Positions 33,740-46,669 of a DNA stretch of 64,000 bases are shown here, piece after piece. Made by a program: the position numbers and the translations under genes. Source of the DNA: Chamaecyparis obtusa (Eukaryota > Streptophyta > Pinopsida > Cupressales > Cupressaceae); NCBI GenBank assembly GCA_027943335.1, contig BSBK01001538.1, forward strand, positions 496,001 through 560,000. The letters are read 5' to 3'. The notes below the pieces were generated by a model. It worked only from the letters and a program-made list of their open reading frames with translations, did no database searches and was not told the DNA's origin. How positions within the stretch are numbered: position 1 is the stretch's first letter; each line of letters begins with the position of its first letter.

Positions 33740-35238
33740 AGTTGAAGCACTTGCATTGCCAAATCATTCACATTTGAAAAGTTTATAGATGTCCATGAAT
33801 GAACAACATAAGTCCCTTTGTGATTACTAGGAAATCACATCACATTCACTAAGTTATATCTAACACAAAGTCACTAGTTCACAGTGTAAACCTTGTGGTT
33901 GCCTTATTTGATCACACAATTGCCATATTGTTTAGCATGTGAGGTTTCCTTGTTCAAAAGAGGATAGGATACTTAGTATTTTATTTTGCATGTTGGAGTG
34001 GTCACAAAACTCACATAAATAGGTTGGTCTCTCCAACGGGTTAAGATCTTTATATTATTTTATGAGACTGGATTTGGACAATACATCCAAGTAGTCCTAT
34101 ATGGTTTTTCCGCCGAAAAGTTTTGCACGTAAATCTTGTGTTATTGTGTTCTTAATTGTGTGGATGATTATGTGCTCCTTGTTGTTATGGTTGTTAAGTT
34201 TTAAATAATTGAAATCTTTGTCTTATACTGATAACACCACCCCCCTCCCCGCCCCCCACATATAATCGTGTTCTCTTCACACAGTCCTTTACTCCAAAGC
34301 TACCAGCAATTCTCTGTAGTGGGATTCTTCAAGTCTATAAGATCCACTTTGTTGGGAGTCTACTAACCAAATATTTCACATCTATGGACTCTCACCTTTT
34401 AGAGATTGATGACAACAATGGGGATTTTTGTCTTCTCTTTGATAACAGCTCACAATCAGGTCGCTTCTCTCTCTACCACATCATTCTACTCACTAGACAC
34501 ATCCTAAACCACATTGGTCTAGGTCTCACACTTCAATGGTTATTATTCTTGAATGTAGCACGACACAATCACAATCAAGCATTGGCATCCAAACACATGA
34601 GTAACTTCAAAAACTAATCATTCTAATTCCTTTCAACAGTCCACTCAAGTGGGGAGTTCAATAGTTTGATATCGAGGTTTCTATCTTCCCAGAGAAAGTT
34701 GCATAATTTGTTGCAAAGAAAACTTTGGCATTCACCATGCAACTCTTGCATTACTCCTCTCTTCTTTGTGTAAGCACCTTATCTTGTTGGAGACACTCAT
34801 TTTTGGGGATGCTATTGTGTCTTCCTTCACATACCTCATTTGGAATGGACTCTTGTCCTACAGTTTTTCTCCTATTCTACTTTTGAGGGGTACCCTTTCT
34901 TAGTACTTTATACTTACTTCAAAATGCAAATGGGTACTTGGCATGGCCTTCTTTGTTAGTATTTTCAGATTATAGCAAGGAATATACAATCTATAGAGGT
35001 CTTTCAAATACTAAGACAGGATATAATAAATATTCTCAAGTAAAGAAAGATAATACCTGGATTTGAAGGTCTGAATTTATCCTTTTGTTGGCTTCAAATC
35101 TGTATTTTGTATTCTTCAAATTAGTCCTCCAATGTTGCCCTCAATGACTGTTATGAATCAGCTCTTGAAGGTCTTCAATTCACTCTTCTAGGGCTGCGCC
35201 AATTCTGCCCTAATTCGACCTTTAAGGTTGCGCCATTT
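33740..35238. other. Intergenic, no recognised gene
   Basis: No domain-bearing frame. A C-rich tract lies at about 34238-34260. The frame at 34384-34617 (77 codons) has no recognisable motif. The target duplication CATTT at 35234-35238 belongs to the solo LTR that follows. Confidence 0.4.
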
Positions 35239-36341
35239 TGTAATGTTCCCAACCACACAACTAGACACGATCCAACCAATCCGTATGAAGGAGGGAATGG
35301 AATCAGGTAGAAGGCCGTACTAAGAGGCTGCAGGTAGTACGAAGTCAATGGAGAAGGCCATACGGTATGGAAGCTTGGAAGTACGAAGGTAAGTTTGCAG
35401 GTCGTATGAAGAGGCAGTACGGATGGAGGTTGTAGTCCGGAAGGAAGTGTGTGGAGTACAGACGAAAGTGAGTTGGAGTACGGAAGGAAGTGTGTTGGAG
35501 TACGGAAAGAAGTGGGTTGTAGTACGGAGGGAAGTGTGTTGAGTACGGGAAGGAAGTGAGTTGTAGTATGGACAGAAGTGTGTGGAGTACGGGAAGGAAG
35601 TGTGTGGAGTACGGAAGGAAGTGTGTTGGAGTACGGGAGGGAAGTGAGTTGTAGTACGGAAGGGAGTGTGTTGAGTACGGGAAGGAAGTGTGTTGGAGTA
35701 TGGAAGGAAGTGGGTTGAGTACGGGAAGGAAGTGGGTGGATGGAAGCTGGGGTGCCGTATGGATGGAAGTTGGGCTGCCGTACGTTGGAAGCTGGGTGGA
35801 TGGAAGCTGGGGTGCCGTACGGATGGAAATTGGATGGAAGTTTGGGAGTATGCAGGAGAATGAGAGCGGTACGGATTGATGTTGGAAGTACGCTGCCAAG
35901 GGATGAGGTTCGTTCCAATCTTTAATGCCACCACATAGATCAATCTTAAACACTTGCAAGATGAAATATGAATAATAGATATCGCTTCAGATTTGCCAAA
36001 TCTGGAACCAAAAAAGAAACAAGCAGAATAGGGTGAGGGTTGATTCCCATCGAAACTGCGCACAAACCAAATAGGGAGGATATTTCACCTCCGAGATGGC
36101 GGACAACAGAATCCCAACAGGAATTCGCAAAAATACAATAAAGTATCAAATCTCAACATGAGGAAACTAACCTACACGCCGTGCATAAATACATGTCGGG
36201 GAAAACTTCCCGAGAGTGCACAAAAGAGCCGACGGCGACAACTACACTATGCCAAATAAAATAATGGGCCCGAGATAAACTAAATCGATTGGGACCCAAA
36301 TACAATAGTTTTATTAGTCATTTAATGACGGGGACATTACA
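35239..36341 (-). mobile_element. Solo LTR with 5-bp target duplication
   Basis: The 1.10-kb segment starts TGTAATGTTCCC and ends GGGGACATTACA, so its ends form a 12-base inverted repeat with one mismatch. It is flanked by perfect CATTT direct repeats (35234-35238 and 36342-36346). The minus-strand start TGTAATGTCCCC equals that of the gypsy LTRs of element E, so I take minus as its sense. No internal element sequence remains, as expected after LTR-LTR recombination. About 300 bases of its interior are a minisatellite. Confidence 0.8.
35445..35740. repeat. Minisatellite based on GTACGGAAGGAAGTG
   Basis: About a dozen imperfect units of 20-32 bases, each containing GAGTACGG(A)AAGGAAGTG(T/G)GTTG, fill the middle of the solo LTR. 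The long minus-strand open frames here (Pro/Ser/Thr-rich repeats such as PSVLQ and PYSNTLPS) come from the repeat, not from a gene. Confidence 0.85.
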
Positions 36342-36346
36342 CATTT

Positions 36347-37092
36347 GCCCTAGTTTTCTGCTCTTAGGAGCCTCCAATCTACTCTTTAATTCACTATCAA
36401 GGTCTGCTCCAAATTTGCCACCCGATCTAAACTTAGGATTGCTTCAGATCAGCCCTAGTTCGTTGAATGTATAGATCATACTATATCTGCCCTAGATCGC
36501 ACTAGATCTGCCCTAGATCTGCACCTCATCAATAGACAAATCCGCCCAGATTTCAAGCCTTATTTGTATGTATAGATCGCACTATAAGGGCAAAACTAAT
36601 TCGCTATTAGTGCAAATGATTATCATCACCAATGTTGGTGTAGATTGGTCCATAAATGCCAGTTTGATTCGCTCCATAATGCTGAACTAATTCGCTCCAT
36701 AATGTGCTAACTGAATCTGCATATTAATTCGCTCCAAGCATTGATGAAGAGGACATTCACATGTTATGTTTTTGATATGTTTGTCCATCAAAAAACTCCA
36801 ATATATATGAGCATCATTAAATAAACTCTTCCACCTCAAGGTGGCCGACTTGGGCCCTCCCAAGAAATTTATTTTATTTATAATAAAAATAATAAATGCC
36901 TTATTATTTATTATTATAAAATCGCACTTCCACATATATATTAATTATCCAAAGGTGTGATAATAAAAATATATATCCATAATTTATTATTATCAACTTA
37001 CTTGTCCTAATTGATCTTAGCCAAAAAGGCCATAATATTAACATTCTTGTTAGGACCTATTTCTTCTTACCTTAGTTGCACTTAAGGGGGGT
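36347..37092. other. Intergenic, AT-rich, no recognised gene
   Basis: Short words AATTCGCTCCATAATG and CTAGATCTGCCC recur several times between about 36470 and 36720. The stretch continues the sequence left of the solo LTR (35075-35233). A purine word CTTAAGGGGGG lies at the right end. Confidence 0.35.
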
Positions 37093-37110
37093 TGTTAGTG
37101 TAAAATTTTA
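37081..37110 (+). promoter_or_regulatory. Possible polypurine tract and LTR start
   Basis: CTTAAGGGGGGT is followed by TGTTAGTGTAAAA. The pattern matches a copia polypurine tract abutting an LTR beginning TGTTAG. I could not find the far end of the LTR or coding sequence upstream, so this may be a 3' fragment. Confidence 0.35.
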
Positions 37111-38020
37111 TTCACCTTAGACATATTTTACCTTAAGTATGATATTGCACTTGCTTATTCAGTTTAATTACGTAATTTCTATTTACTTAGGTGGGATATA
37201 ATAATGAATTGCACACATTCTCCTTTCATGAAATTAATTTTTTTTGCTATGATCATAGATTTGGAAGCTTAGTTACAGCAAGTCCTTGTTTTTTGGTTGT
37301 TTGCCTCTTCCTCATCTTCATGGATTTGGAATCTCTGAGGCAATATATTGTAACTATCTCTTCCATATGTTTTATCATTGAAAAAAATTGTTGTGAGCTT
37401 TTGTACTTTGCCCTTAGAAAACTAATTATGTTGTGCTAGTCTGATTTCAATTGATCATTTTTGCTCAACAATTTAATAATCTCTATCACTTGCAGTAATT
37501 TCTGTGTTAATATCTATTTTTGCAAATTCTAACATGAAATTAAGATTGTTATGGGCAAATTGGTGTCGGCTATAAAAGCGATGCATGATAAATTTCCCTC
37601 ATACTTTGTATTTGCAAATTTTTCATTTCATAACAAAACATATTAAGGCTTGTATAGTTCTGAAGTAATATTTTTAATCGATGTCTCTAATCTTTTATCT
37701 TCCTTCACAAACTATACTCTTCAAAAAGGCATTTTGTAATATGTACCTATTACCCAAATTTCCAAGTCTAATACAAATTTGGCCAAATCCATTCAGGAGT
37801 CCCTGTTTTAACCTTGCCAACCATCCTTGAAAATTTCATGGTTTTATGTCCTGTTCTCTGGCCTCTGCAATTTATTTTTGTCGTCCCCTGGTCTACAGGT
37901 CAAAAAAAAAAATTCATAAAAGTAGCCGTTACAAGAGAGAAACCCTAAAAATCCCTTTGGCCTGTTATAATCTTTCATTACCTTTTTCGGCCACTTAAGT
38001 CCCCAAATTTCCCATGTGCG
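37111..38020. other. Intergenic, no recognised gene
   Basis: AT-rich plus-strand sequence, perhaps the LTR following the possible polypurine tract at 37081. I see no domain, RNA gene or clear repeat. Confidence 0.35.
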
Positions 38021-38029
38021 TAATTCTTT

Positions 38030-38530
38030 CCTTTCAGTCGCGAGATCTTTTAATCCCCGGTGGAATATTCTTTTCATTCCCCGACTGCGCGAAAACCCTT
38101 TGTTCGCAAGATCTCCCTGTCAGAAGGCATCTTTCATTTTTGTTCTGCGACTTGGAGATGGTCTTTCCAGTCCGGTAATCGCTCAATGTTGCCTGCGGTT
38201 ACCTTTTCTTTCAGCGACTACGCGACTGCATTGTTCGCAAGATCTCAAATTCCTGGCGGTTAGGTCCTCTGCGGTTAGCGATTCAGCGAACGGTCACTTT
38301 TCTTCAGTCGGGCAATCGCTCAATATTACTCGGGGTTAAGCTTTTGGTTCAGCGATTCAGCGAAGACCTTTGTTTGCGTATTCTCTAAGTTTAACCGTGG
38401 TTCATTAAAGTATTTAGCGAACAAGAAAAGCCTTCGGTCGCTAAATCGCCAGGTCAAAGTGGGGTTAGTTCTGCAGGCAACGGTAAGATTCTGCATCGGA
38501 GGGTTGTCTTATAATCTGAAGGAATATTCC
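38030..38530. other. CpG-rich patch of unknown function
   Basis: This stretch is much richer in CpG than its surroundings, with words such as GCGACT, TTCGCAAGATCTC (twice, about 38103 and 38235) and GGTTCAGCGATTCAGCGAA recurring in variants. The longest frame (38016-38339) has no recognised domain. It may be the 5' region of an unidentified gene or a repeat that escaped methylation-driven CpG loss. Confidence 0.4.
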
Positions 38531-41147
38531 AGGGTCATAAGGAGATGAGACTAGCCGTAGATTTGGTATCAGGGTAATGTGTCAAAGTGGGGTCTCGGTT
38601 AGGAGGATCTACGGCTGGCGTATTTTCGCATAGGCTGTTGTCAGAGCATGAGATCTTCAGACGACCGTCGATCTTCTCTTTTGTGCAGCACTTCAAAAAT
38701 TTATGTGGGTCCAAGACGACAAGTTTGTTGATGTGCTAAAAGATTATTGGTCGCAAAGTGCTGATATGGACATTGACTTTTCAAGGGTTTTACGACTGTT
38801 GTAAAGTGATCTGAGCCGTTCATCTGCCGGGAAATAAAGAACATCAATGGACATGTTTTAAAATGACCGGCTAGTCGTTGCTATTCAAATTTAAATATCT
38901 ATGCAGAGGGTTTTTTGCTAGTATTTGATTTGCAGGCTGCGAAGCGGTGGGGTAGCTCAAAGAATTTATGTCTCCAGGACATTTGCAGTTAAAGGAAGAT
39001 GATGAGGAGGTCTGGGCGGCCGTCATGGGTCATTTCTTGTCTCAGAAGAGTACCAGATTTGAGCATTCATGGCAGCCTGACTTGCAGAGAGGTAGTTGGA
39101 TCAAGGTTTTTTGTCTGCAGGCAAATTCAGTACATGGATGGACACTCAAGACAATCTGATCGGTTGAGATATTTTCGTGAACATTTATGATTAGAAATGA
39201 CAGGTTTAGGGTTGGATTATTTTATGCAGATTTATGTAATCCTAATGAGATTTTTGCTCTTGCCTGCGTGCAAGAGGAGATGTATATAATCTTTTTTGGA
39301 GCTTTTAGAGCTCAAAGTTCACATTTTGTAAAGGTCTCTTTCTCGGAAGGCTATCTGTGGCATTTTTTTGCCCTCTGGTTTTCTACATTCTATAATCTCC
39401 CATTGATGCTTCAGATATTGCAAAGGTATTTTGTGACAATTCTTCATATCCCTATGCTTCCTTGCCTGAATTATCTCTTATTGAATCGAAGTATATGTAT
39501 GTTTTGAGTGATATCTCAGGGTTCCTGATCCCTCTCTCTTTCTGCAATTATTGTGTGTTATTGTGGATGATTTGATGTGAATGCTTTTGTGGGTATACCT
39601 CAACCCCTTAACAATCTTGTCTCATTCCTATGCCGAGTTGCAGAGGTGAATGTTTGTCTGCAGGTTGTAGATTGTGTCTAAACTTTTAGGAATACTATTG
39701 TTTGTGAAAGCTCTCTCTTTCCCTAAATAGTCTCTTTTCTATTGCAGACCCTTCTATGAAATATTTGTGCAGGCCTATTTAGTGAGTTGTGATCTCCTAG
39801 ATCTGAGTTGTTCATTATTTTCATCCTCTATACTGAGATTCAAACCCTTCATTTCGGTGTATCACTTAGTAGGTAGTTTGCTTTCAAGTCATTTCCCTTT
39901 CAAGCATTCCTTCTATCCCTTTTCCCCTCAAGTTTTACTTTTCATGTCTAGAAGCAAATTAAAGTGATTATCCAAGAGGAACCAGCCTAGAACCTGGAGG
40001 TCTCATCTCAGTTAGCATAGGTCCCGCAACCTGGAGATGATTCCTATGTTATACTAGGTTATCAAGACTACGAGAGCTTGAAACAAGGGTGCAAACTTAG
40101 TGTATAACAGTACCTTCTTTTTTGTGTGTGGTGAGGGTGGGGGTATGTTCTTTCTTAACATGCTAAATTCTTCAAAAAGACAGTTTATAAAAAACAATTT
40201 GGGGTGAGCTTGTGCACATGCTTGAGACTAGATCAAAGTTGTAACAAAATAAGATTTAGAATTTTATTGCTAATTTGAGCTTAAATGGTTAGTCCTTACA
40301 GCAAGCTAATCTCTTTACATGCATGTTCAAAAGGTGGTTTGCTTCAGTTAAAAAACTAAAACCCATTTAATACTATGCCATTCATACACAATATTTAAAC
40401 CAATTCTTCGATTAATTTTACATATTTTCAGCTTTTTAAGAACAATGAAGAATGGACTAAGTTAGGGCAAAGATGTCAAACCACGCCCAGCCCAAGTAAT
40501 GCATAAGTTGTTAAACCAAATCCAACCAATGCGTTTTTTCCAAATGCAGCCTGCAAAGAAATGGCATTTTGGGTTAGTAATTGGTCTTTTTAATGCTTAG
40601 CATCAAAATGCCTTATGTTACACATCAACCATAAGACATTCACCAACCTTAAGGTATCAATTTGGTAAAGAGTACTAAAATTTGTTCTCTATAAGATAAA
40701 ACTCCCTTAAAGTTGATAATTACTCTTACAATATTTTACTTTTAAACACTAGCAATTTATGAATGATACAACTTTGCAACAGACATGTCTTGAACAAGTG
40801 TTCATAAAAAAAATTAGAACGCAACAAACCCCAATCTTTTCTCCCACTAAAGATGGGATCCAAAAAAAACAATCTACTAGCATAAACACTAGAAGCATGT
40901 ATTTACAAAATCTTCAATTTGAAATGAAATAGAACCAGCAAGAACACTAGAATCGTCTATTTATAAATCTTCTATTTGAAATCAAATGAAATTATTCAAG
41001 GTTGCAATAAAGGTAGCCTACAAAACAAAATTTCAGCAAATGTCAAATATATTTACACACTGTAAATGAGAACATTTGCATATTTGATCAAGTGGAGAAG
41101 ATTGTAATTACAGAAAGTGATAAAATCGAACATACTGAGGTTCATAG
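38531..41147. other. Intergenic with weak coding hints
   Basis: No supported gene. At 38968-39159 a 63-codon frame (MSPGHLQLKEDDEEVWAAVM...) follows a plausible acceptor TTTGCAG (about 38930-38936) and has a less biased composition than its surroundings. I cannot connect it to other exons. The remainder is AT-rich and unrecognised. Confidence 0.3.
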
Positions 41148-42249
41148 TGTAGGGAGTTCAGCTGGCTGTTTCTCTCAAAAGATGCATCTGTTCAGGAAAT
41201 TGTTAATATAAAACTTAGATCCTTTATCAGGTTAAACTTTTAAAAAAGTTTATCAAACTTTATACTTAAAACTGAAAAGTAAGCAACTTGAAACTGAAAT
41301 CAACAAGTGCAACCACACAATGAAGCCAATACAGAAGAAATATGTGGAAACCCAAGATGGGAAAACCACGGTGAGAAATATTGCTAGGATTGACTGTCCT
41401 AATCTAGCCTCACAAAAATCTTGATTACAATATCTTAAGGGAACCAACCCAATGGAGTCACCAAACCCCTTTTCTAAGAGCACCAATTCTTTCAAATATG
41501 AGCATCCACTCTACAGCTTGAGCACCAACTCAGCACCAATCAGAATTACAAATTACAACTGACTTTAACCTAAAAGATTTACACTTAAGAATATAAGAGA
41601 TATGTAAACAAATAATTACAATCTGAATATTGCCAATCTCCAAATATACAGCGTAGTATTGTGCCTTTTGATAATATAAATCTGCAAGTAATCTTCTGAA
41701 AACTAAATGTTGTTAACTGAAAACAAAAACTGAATTCTTCTAACTGTTATCGGCACCTTTCAAGGTTTTTTCGACAGAGAATAGACTTAGGGAAAAAATG
41801 ACTGTTATACTTGATCTTTGCAAACACTCCTTTTACAATTTCATTCAACCCTTCTAATCAATTTCTTTATCAAAAACCTTCATACTTCTGATCACAGCAT
41901 AAGTCTCTGCAAATATTCCTCTCACAGCCAACTTTTCATTCAAAAATCTTCTCTACTGCACTTCTCATTTATACTGGTTCAGACTTCTTCACAAAAGTTT
42001 GCATCAATAATGATGAAGCATACATCTCAGAACTGATGTTTTCTTCACAGCATTTGATTCTCAACATTCAACTTTCACAGCAAAAACTCTCTCTCATCGA
42101 ACTCAAGCAAAGAATAAATAGTCCCCTCTATCTATCAGCATTGTTTTCATATTCTTTCTTATCAGAAGGATCAGTCAGGATTTTTAGGCATAGTATAACT
42201 ATTTACTACTGACACCCATACATCAAACCCTAGAGAAGACATAACTTTC

Positions 42250-42327
42250 CATTATTATACTCCAAGAAGCATAGTTGGTACCATCAAATAAAGGTTCCTT
42301 ATTAGAAGTTCCTTCCAAACTAGCCAT
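42250..42327 (-). pseudogene. Copia Gag N-terminus (element I)
   Basis: On the minus strand the ATG at 42327 opens MASLEGTSNKEP, followed by LFDGTNYASWSIIM. FDGTNYASW is the conserved start of copia Gag polyproteins (the DUF4219-type N-terminus). The frame is lost at 42250, where the sequence passes into the LTR. Only about 26 residues remain, so it is a deletion remnant. Confidence 0.75.
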
Positions 42328-42378
42328 GTGTTTGATATCCAAGATCTACTTAGACTGATTAAGTTTTCCAAGCACTTG

Positions 42379-42390
42379 GCTTTGATACCA
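42379..42390 (-). promoter_or_regulatory. Primer binding site of element I
   Basis: The minus strand reads TGGTATCAAAGC, one base different from the usual TGGTATCAGAGC, two bases from the LTR edge at 42393. It is followed at 42327 by the Gag start. Confidence 0.75.
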
Positions 42391-42454
42391 ATTGTAGGGA
42401 GTTGAGCTGGCCATTTCTCCCAAAAGATGCATCTATTCAAGAAACTGCTACCAT

Positions 42455-44999
42455 CCCCGTTAAGGATCTCACAAAAGGATTCTATACCATGTCAAGAATC
42501 CCGAGGGGATATGTTGGACACGTTCTAACACATAGGTTTATGGATTTACACCTTACGAGATGGTAGTGGAATACATAAATGAAGTTTCTTTGAGATTAAT
42601 ATTTCTTGATAGCGTCAAGGCATTTTGAATCAGGGCAATACATTTTTCACTCTTGGTGCAAAAGTGCAAAACTGAGAAAGAGCTTAACAAAATAATTATT
42701 AACAACTATCTGCAGCAATGGCTAGAGACTGAAACAGTGATAGGGCAAACAGTATCCAAACTTTATTAAACCAAAGGCAACTAGTGCACTCTTTCCAAGT
42801 CTAGCCTACATAATAACAAAAAGTTGACATTCATACCTCAAAAATATCCTTGTCCATTCACAAAGCTCTTGCAATGAGTGTCTTTTAAACTCATCTTAGC
42901 ACACTTTGAATGAGTTTGGGTAAAAAATGATAGTTGCAGGATATGATTGGAGAATAGATAACAAATACTGGGTATAAGATCTCTTGGCCCAGGCTAAAGT
43001 TAAACCTCTCTTTCCTCTATAAATATATTTAGATGTTGAATTGAGTTTCTATCAAATACCCTCAATCAGGAGTGGATTGAGAATGGTATCAGGTCTGTTC
43101 AGTTAATGACAGACTGTTTGGCAAACAAAGGACTTTTTCAGGTAGGAAAGAAGCTTGGGAAGGTAAAATCTGGACTTGATCAGATAGGCTACAAATTAAT
43201 TCATGCAATAAAACAACCAACATGCAAAGAATGCAACATTGTGAAGGAACATGATTTCATTAAATACCCTTGCACATGTTGCCTTGTCATTTCAGATCAG
43301 TAAAATGATCAACTAACTTCCTTGGAGAAGTGGAACACAAACCAGAAGACACAAGAAATAAGTTTCAGGTATCAGAAGTTGGTAATTTGGACAGAAACAA
43401 AGTATTTAGGGCCTTTGTATGAAACTGCCAGTTTCAGGCAAGTGACAGTTTTGTAACTGCTGAAATGAGAGAGTCTCATATTTGCTGGGGCAGTTTCACC
43501 TCTATTTAAAAGTACTGGGTTTGTTGCATTACAAAAATGGCAGAAAATGTCCAATAACACTTTCAATTCCTCTTTCTATTGGTTTCTTACTTTCTACAGA
43601 CCTGACTGTTCCAGTCTATATCATGCGTAAATGACCAAAGACGCAAGAAAGAGTGGTTTGAGCTGTGTTTGAATTCTAGTTAGAGTTCATAGGTTAGAGA
43701 AAAACATTATCATAGGCAAACGAACGGAACTGAATGCATAGGAGATCTGTTGTAGTGGTCTTTAGAGACTAAAATAAGTTCAAGTTGGGTCTGGGCTTGT
43801 AAAATCCCTACCGAATATTCCAACAAAATTGCAAATTTTTTTATCTCCTATCCCCAGACAATTCATCAAACAATTGGTGGAACATTGAATCTGTGAAGGT
43901 CCTTACCTAATTTGTACCCCAAAATTTATCCTTTTTCCCACAACCATGTCTTGTGACAACATGTAAAATAGTTGGCAAGTTTCTGAGTGTGTAAAGTTTA
44001 ATTACAGATTGTGTCGTGGTTTCTTGCAAGAACTACTGTAAACTTCTTAATATTGCAACCAGCTTTAGCATTCTTTCCCAATGAAGAATAATGCTAAACA
44101 GCTCGCAAAAATGTGAATACAGTGATTTTCTGTTTGCAGATTTGACCACCTTCTAATAAAGGGAAACTCATGAAATGTTCACAAATATATTTGATACTTA
44201 TGCTCAAAACAGAATAAGCATGTGTTGCAAAGGCATAAATAAGTAGAAAGTTGTGGCAACACTGTCACCAAAATTAAAGTTCAGACAGGCAAGTTTTCCT
44301 TATACGGTAATACTACTCTATTGAACAGATTACAAGGCATATAAATATGGAGATCTGACCTGTATGATATCATCACAGGTCAACCGTTTTGTGGTGAATT
44401 TCAGATATAGGAAGGAACGGAAGTGAGTAGACAAAGTCTGTGTTGAATTTTAAACTGCACACTTCCATCCAAATGCCAAAACAGCCTCCAGCAACCCTTT
44501 AACACAGGCTCTCAGTTGTGTCACGCTGTCCAAGTGGAACAGTTTGCAATCATATGCCCCAAACACTCAACATATTCCTGCACCTCCAGTAAGGTTTACG
44601 TCCAACGGTTAAAACTTTCTATATGTGCTATGCATAGCAGAAGAAACATATTTGATACTCATTATCACGGCTCCAAGAAATGATAATTGCTGGAAATATT
44701 CCGATGCTTTGACCTATGAAAACCTTGGAATAATGATCAAAAAATAATACACCAAGAAGAGTTTGGCAAATAGTTAATCCTTCCCACACCAAACTTATAG
44801 TTCACGTCCTTACGTAGCCGCAGTCGCCCAGATATGATAGGAGTGTCTTTCCCAATAATGTGATGATTAGCAGCCAATTAATTTAGTAGATACTGCTACC
44901 AATATCTTGCCCAGTGATAATTATTTCCACCTTGAGACAAATTGTACCAATATTCCTTAATTTCTCAATAATATTATTGTATTCAATATGAAAGGAAGC
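42455..44999. other. Intergenic, no recognised gene
   Basis: I see no coding domain, RNA gene or LTR pair. The frames at 43106-43303 and 43372-43566 lack known motifs. A GTGGGGGAGATAATG word at about 45034, just right of this stretch, resembles a polypurine tract. Confidence 0.35.
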
Positions 45000-45230
45000 T
45001 AAGGTGTGTAAAATGCTTCCTAACATTAAACTAGTGGGGGAGATAATGCAAATTTCTTTTAAAACTCTTAATTATTACAGAATCAGAAACACATTCACAA
45101 AGAGATTATAAACATGCATAAAGATTATACCATAGAACACACAATATATCGTGGGGTAAACCCTTTTGGGAGAAAACCCCCACACTCCAAAAGCATATTA
45201 ATATGCATTACTAATAGATTAAAATATCAC
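45000..45230 (-). mobile_element. Possible minus-strand copia LTR fragment
   Basis: The sequence CGTGGGGTAAACCCTTTTGGGAG (about 45151-45173) is the reverse-complement style of the U5 block in copia LTRs of this window (compare CGTGGAAACCCTTGG at 13780). No partner LTR, primer site or coding sequence was found. Confidence 0.3.
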
Positions 45231-45420
45231 AGATATATCGGTGATAATGCATTTTATTGCGATAAGTTTGACTGGGAGATAAAATACACAACTTTAATGC
45301 TGAATTTAATGCTGATCAGTTGTGATTTTATCGCAGATAAAATCATGCGATAAAATCACAACTTATCGCCAATAAACCAGTGATAAGTTGTTTAAATATC
45401 GGCCGCAATCTGCTAATAGG
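45231..45420. repeat. Subterminal GATAA/TTATC motif cluster, probably hAT 5' region
   Basis: Short words TTATCGC, GATAAAATC, GCGATAA and GATAAGTTG recur in both orientations, and words like GCTGATAAGTTGC and GCCGATAAAA occur at the other flank of the hAT gene (about 52028-52095). Clustered short motifs in both orientations near the ends are typical hAT transposase-binding regions. I could not identify terminal inverted repeats or an 8-base duplication. Confidence 0.35.
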
Positions 45421-46250
45421 GATTGCCGGCCCAAATGAAGTTCATTTTATATTTTTAAAGTTTTCGAGTGCTGTTTGGGGGAGAAAAAAAGGATTTCAAG
45501 GAATAGAAAGTGATTTACAGGGTTTTAGAGCAATTTGTGGTGGATTTGAAGTGGATTTGAAGAGGTTTTTGATGCAAAATCAGATTCATAGGTGAATTTT
45601 CAAATTTCTTTTTCTTTTTCTTTTACAATCATTTTGTCTTGTCTTTGTTGCATCTAAGTCTATAGAAACTCTATAATAGCTTTTCCAATGTACTCTAAAT
45701 TGTTTTAGAGCGTAATGAACAAGATTTAACACCAATTTTTAGCAATTTCTTTTTCATAATTTTCTCAAGAACTTAATATTTTCTTAAAAATTTCAAACCC
45801 TAACACTTTTTTTCCCAAGTTTCAACTATGTTTAAAATTATTTAAAGTTTTAAACTAATTTATTTTGTTTGCTAAATTTCTTTATTAAAATATAGTATAT
45901 TAATTTGTAGTTTCAATTTGTATGTGTAGGTTGAAATTTGATTAAAATGGCAAATAGAGATACATCCACAACTGGGTCAGTTGTAGGGTTTGCTTGTGCC
46001 TCAGTAGACGCATGTCCATCTAGATATGTAGGCACACGCCCTAAAGGGGCTAGAGATAAGGCTCATAAGTATTGCTTTGAAGGACCCGAAATTAATACTA
46101 TGATTTGCATAAAGTGTGAAAAAATAATTAGTGGAGGCATATCCCGTTTGAAATACCACCTTGGAGGGATCACAAAACACGATGCAAAGGTTTGTGAGCA
46201 CACCACAAAAGAAATAAAAAGAGAAATGAATGCCTTGCTCACTACCCAAT

Positions 46251-46606
46251 TGTTAAGTTTTAGGAGATAGATTGCAAATGTAATGGCATTGTTATATTGT
46301 CTATGTTTTCCAAATGCATCGATCTCTTTGTACTTATACAAGACAATGATAAGAAGAGACATGTCTTTTAAAGGGACATGTCTATTCATTAATCTTTATT
46401 AATTATTTAACTATATATTAATATATATAAATAATATCAATTATATATTTATATATATATATATATCACAATATGATAATAATCCACTTATATAAATTAT
46501 ATGGATATATATAGTAATTATAATACATATTATTATTATTACATATATATTGATTTGATAATTAAATAACAATGATTTTATCTGAACGAAGCTACATTCC
46601 TTAACA
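46251..46606 (-). mobile_element. 3' LTR of element H
   Basis: A 356-base LTR, AT-rich, with a short TA run at about 46446-46466. It matches the right LTR nearly base for base except for the TA run length. The adjacent CTCCCTCTT is the polypurine tract on the opposite strand. Confidence 0.92.
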
Positions 46607-46669
46607 CTCCCTCTTAGTTAGAGAAGATAAAATCAGTATATGTTTTACATTAACTCAATAATATCAATA

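Larger units (their letters stand above)
41148..42454 (-). mobile_element. Copia element I, internal-deletion remnant
   Basis: The same 60-base LTR edge (TGTAGGGAGTT(C/G)AGCTGGC...AAAGATGCATCT) occurs at 41148 and at 42393 in direct orientation. Next to the right copy, the minus strand has a primer binding site and the first 26 codons of a copia Gag. The left copy continues as an LTR with a GTGGAAACCCAAGATGGG block (about 41343), the reverse complement of copia U5 seen in other elements here. The right LTR breaks after about 62 bases, and nearly all coding sequence is missing. Confidence 0.65.

Noticed and set aside
35175..36063. Three long overlapping minus-strand frames (up to 247 codons)
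   Set aside because: All cross the GTACGGAAGGAAGTG minisatellite; their Pro/Ser/Thr repeats are a by-product of a stop-free repeat unit in all frames.
43090..43115. TGGTATCAGGTCTG as a primer binding site
   Set aside because: It matches only the first eight bases of the Met site, with no LTR ending before it and no Gag after it.
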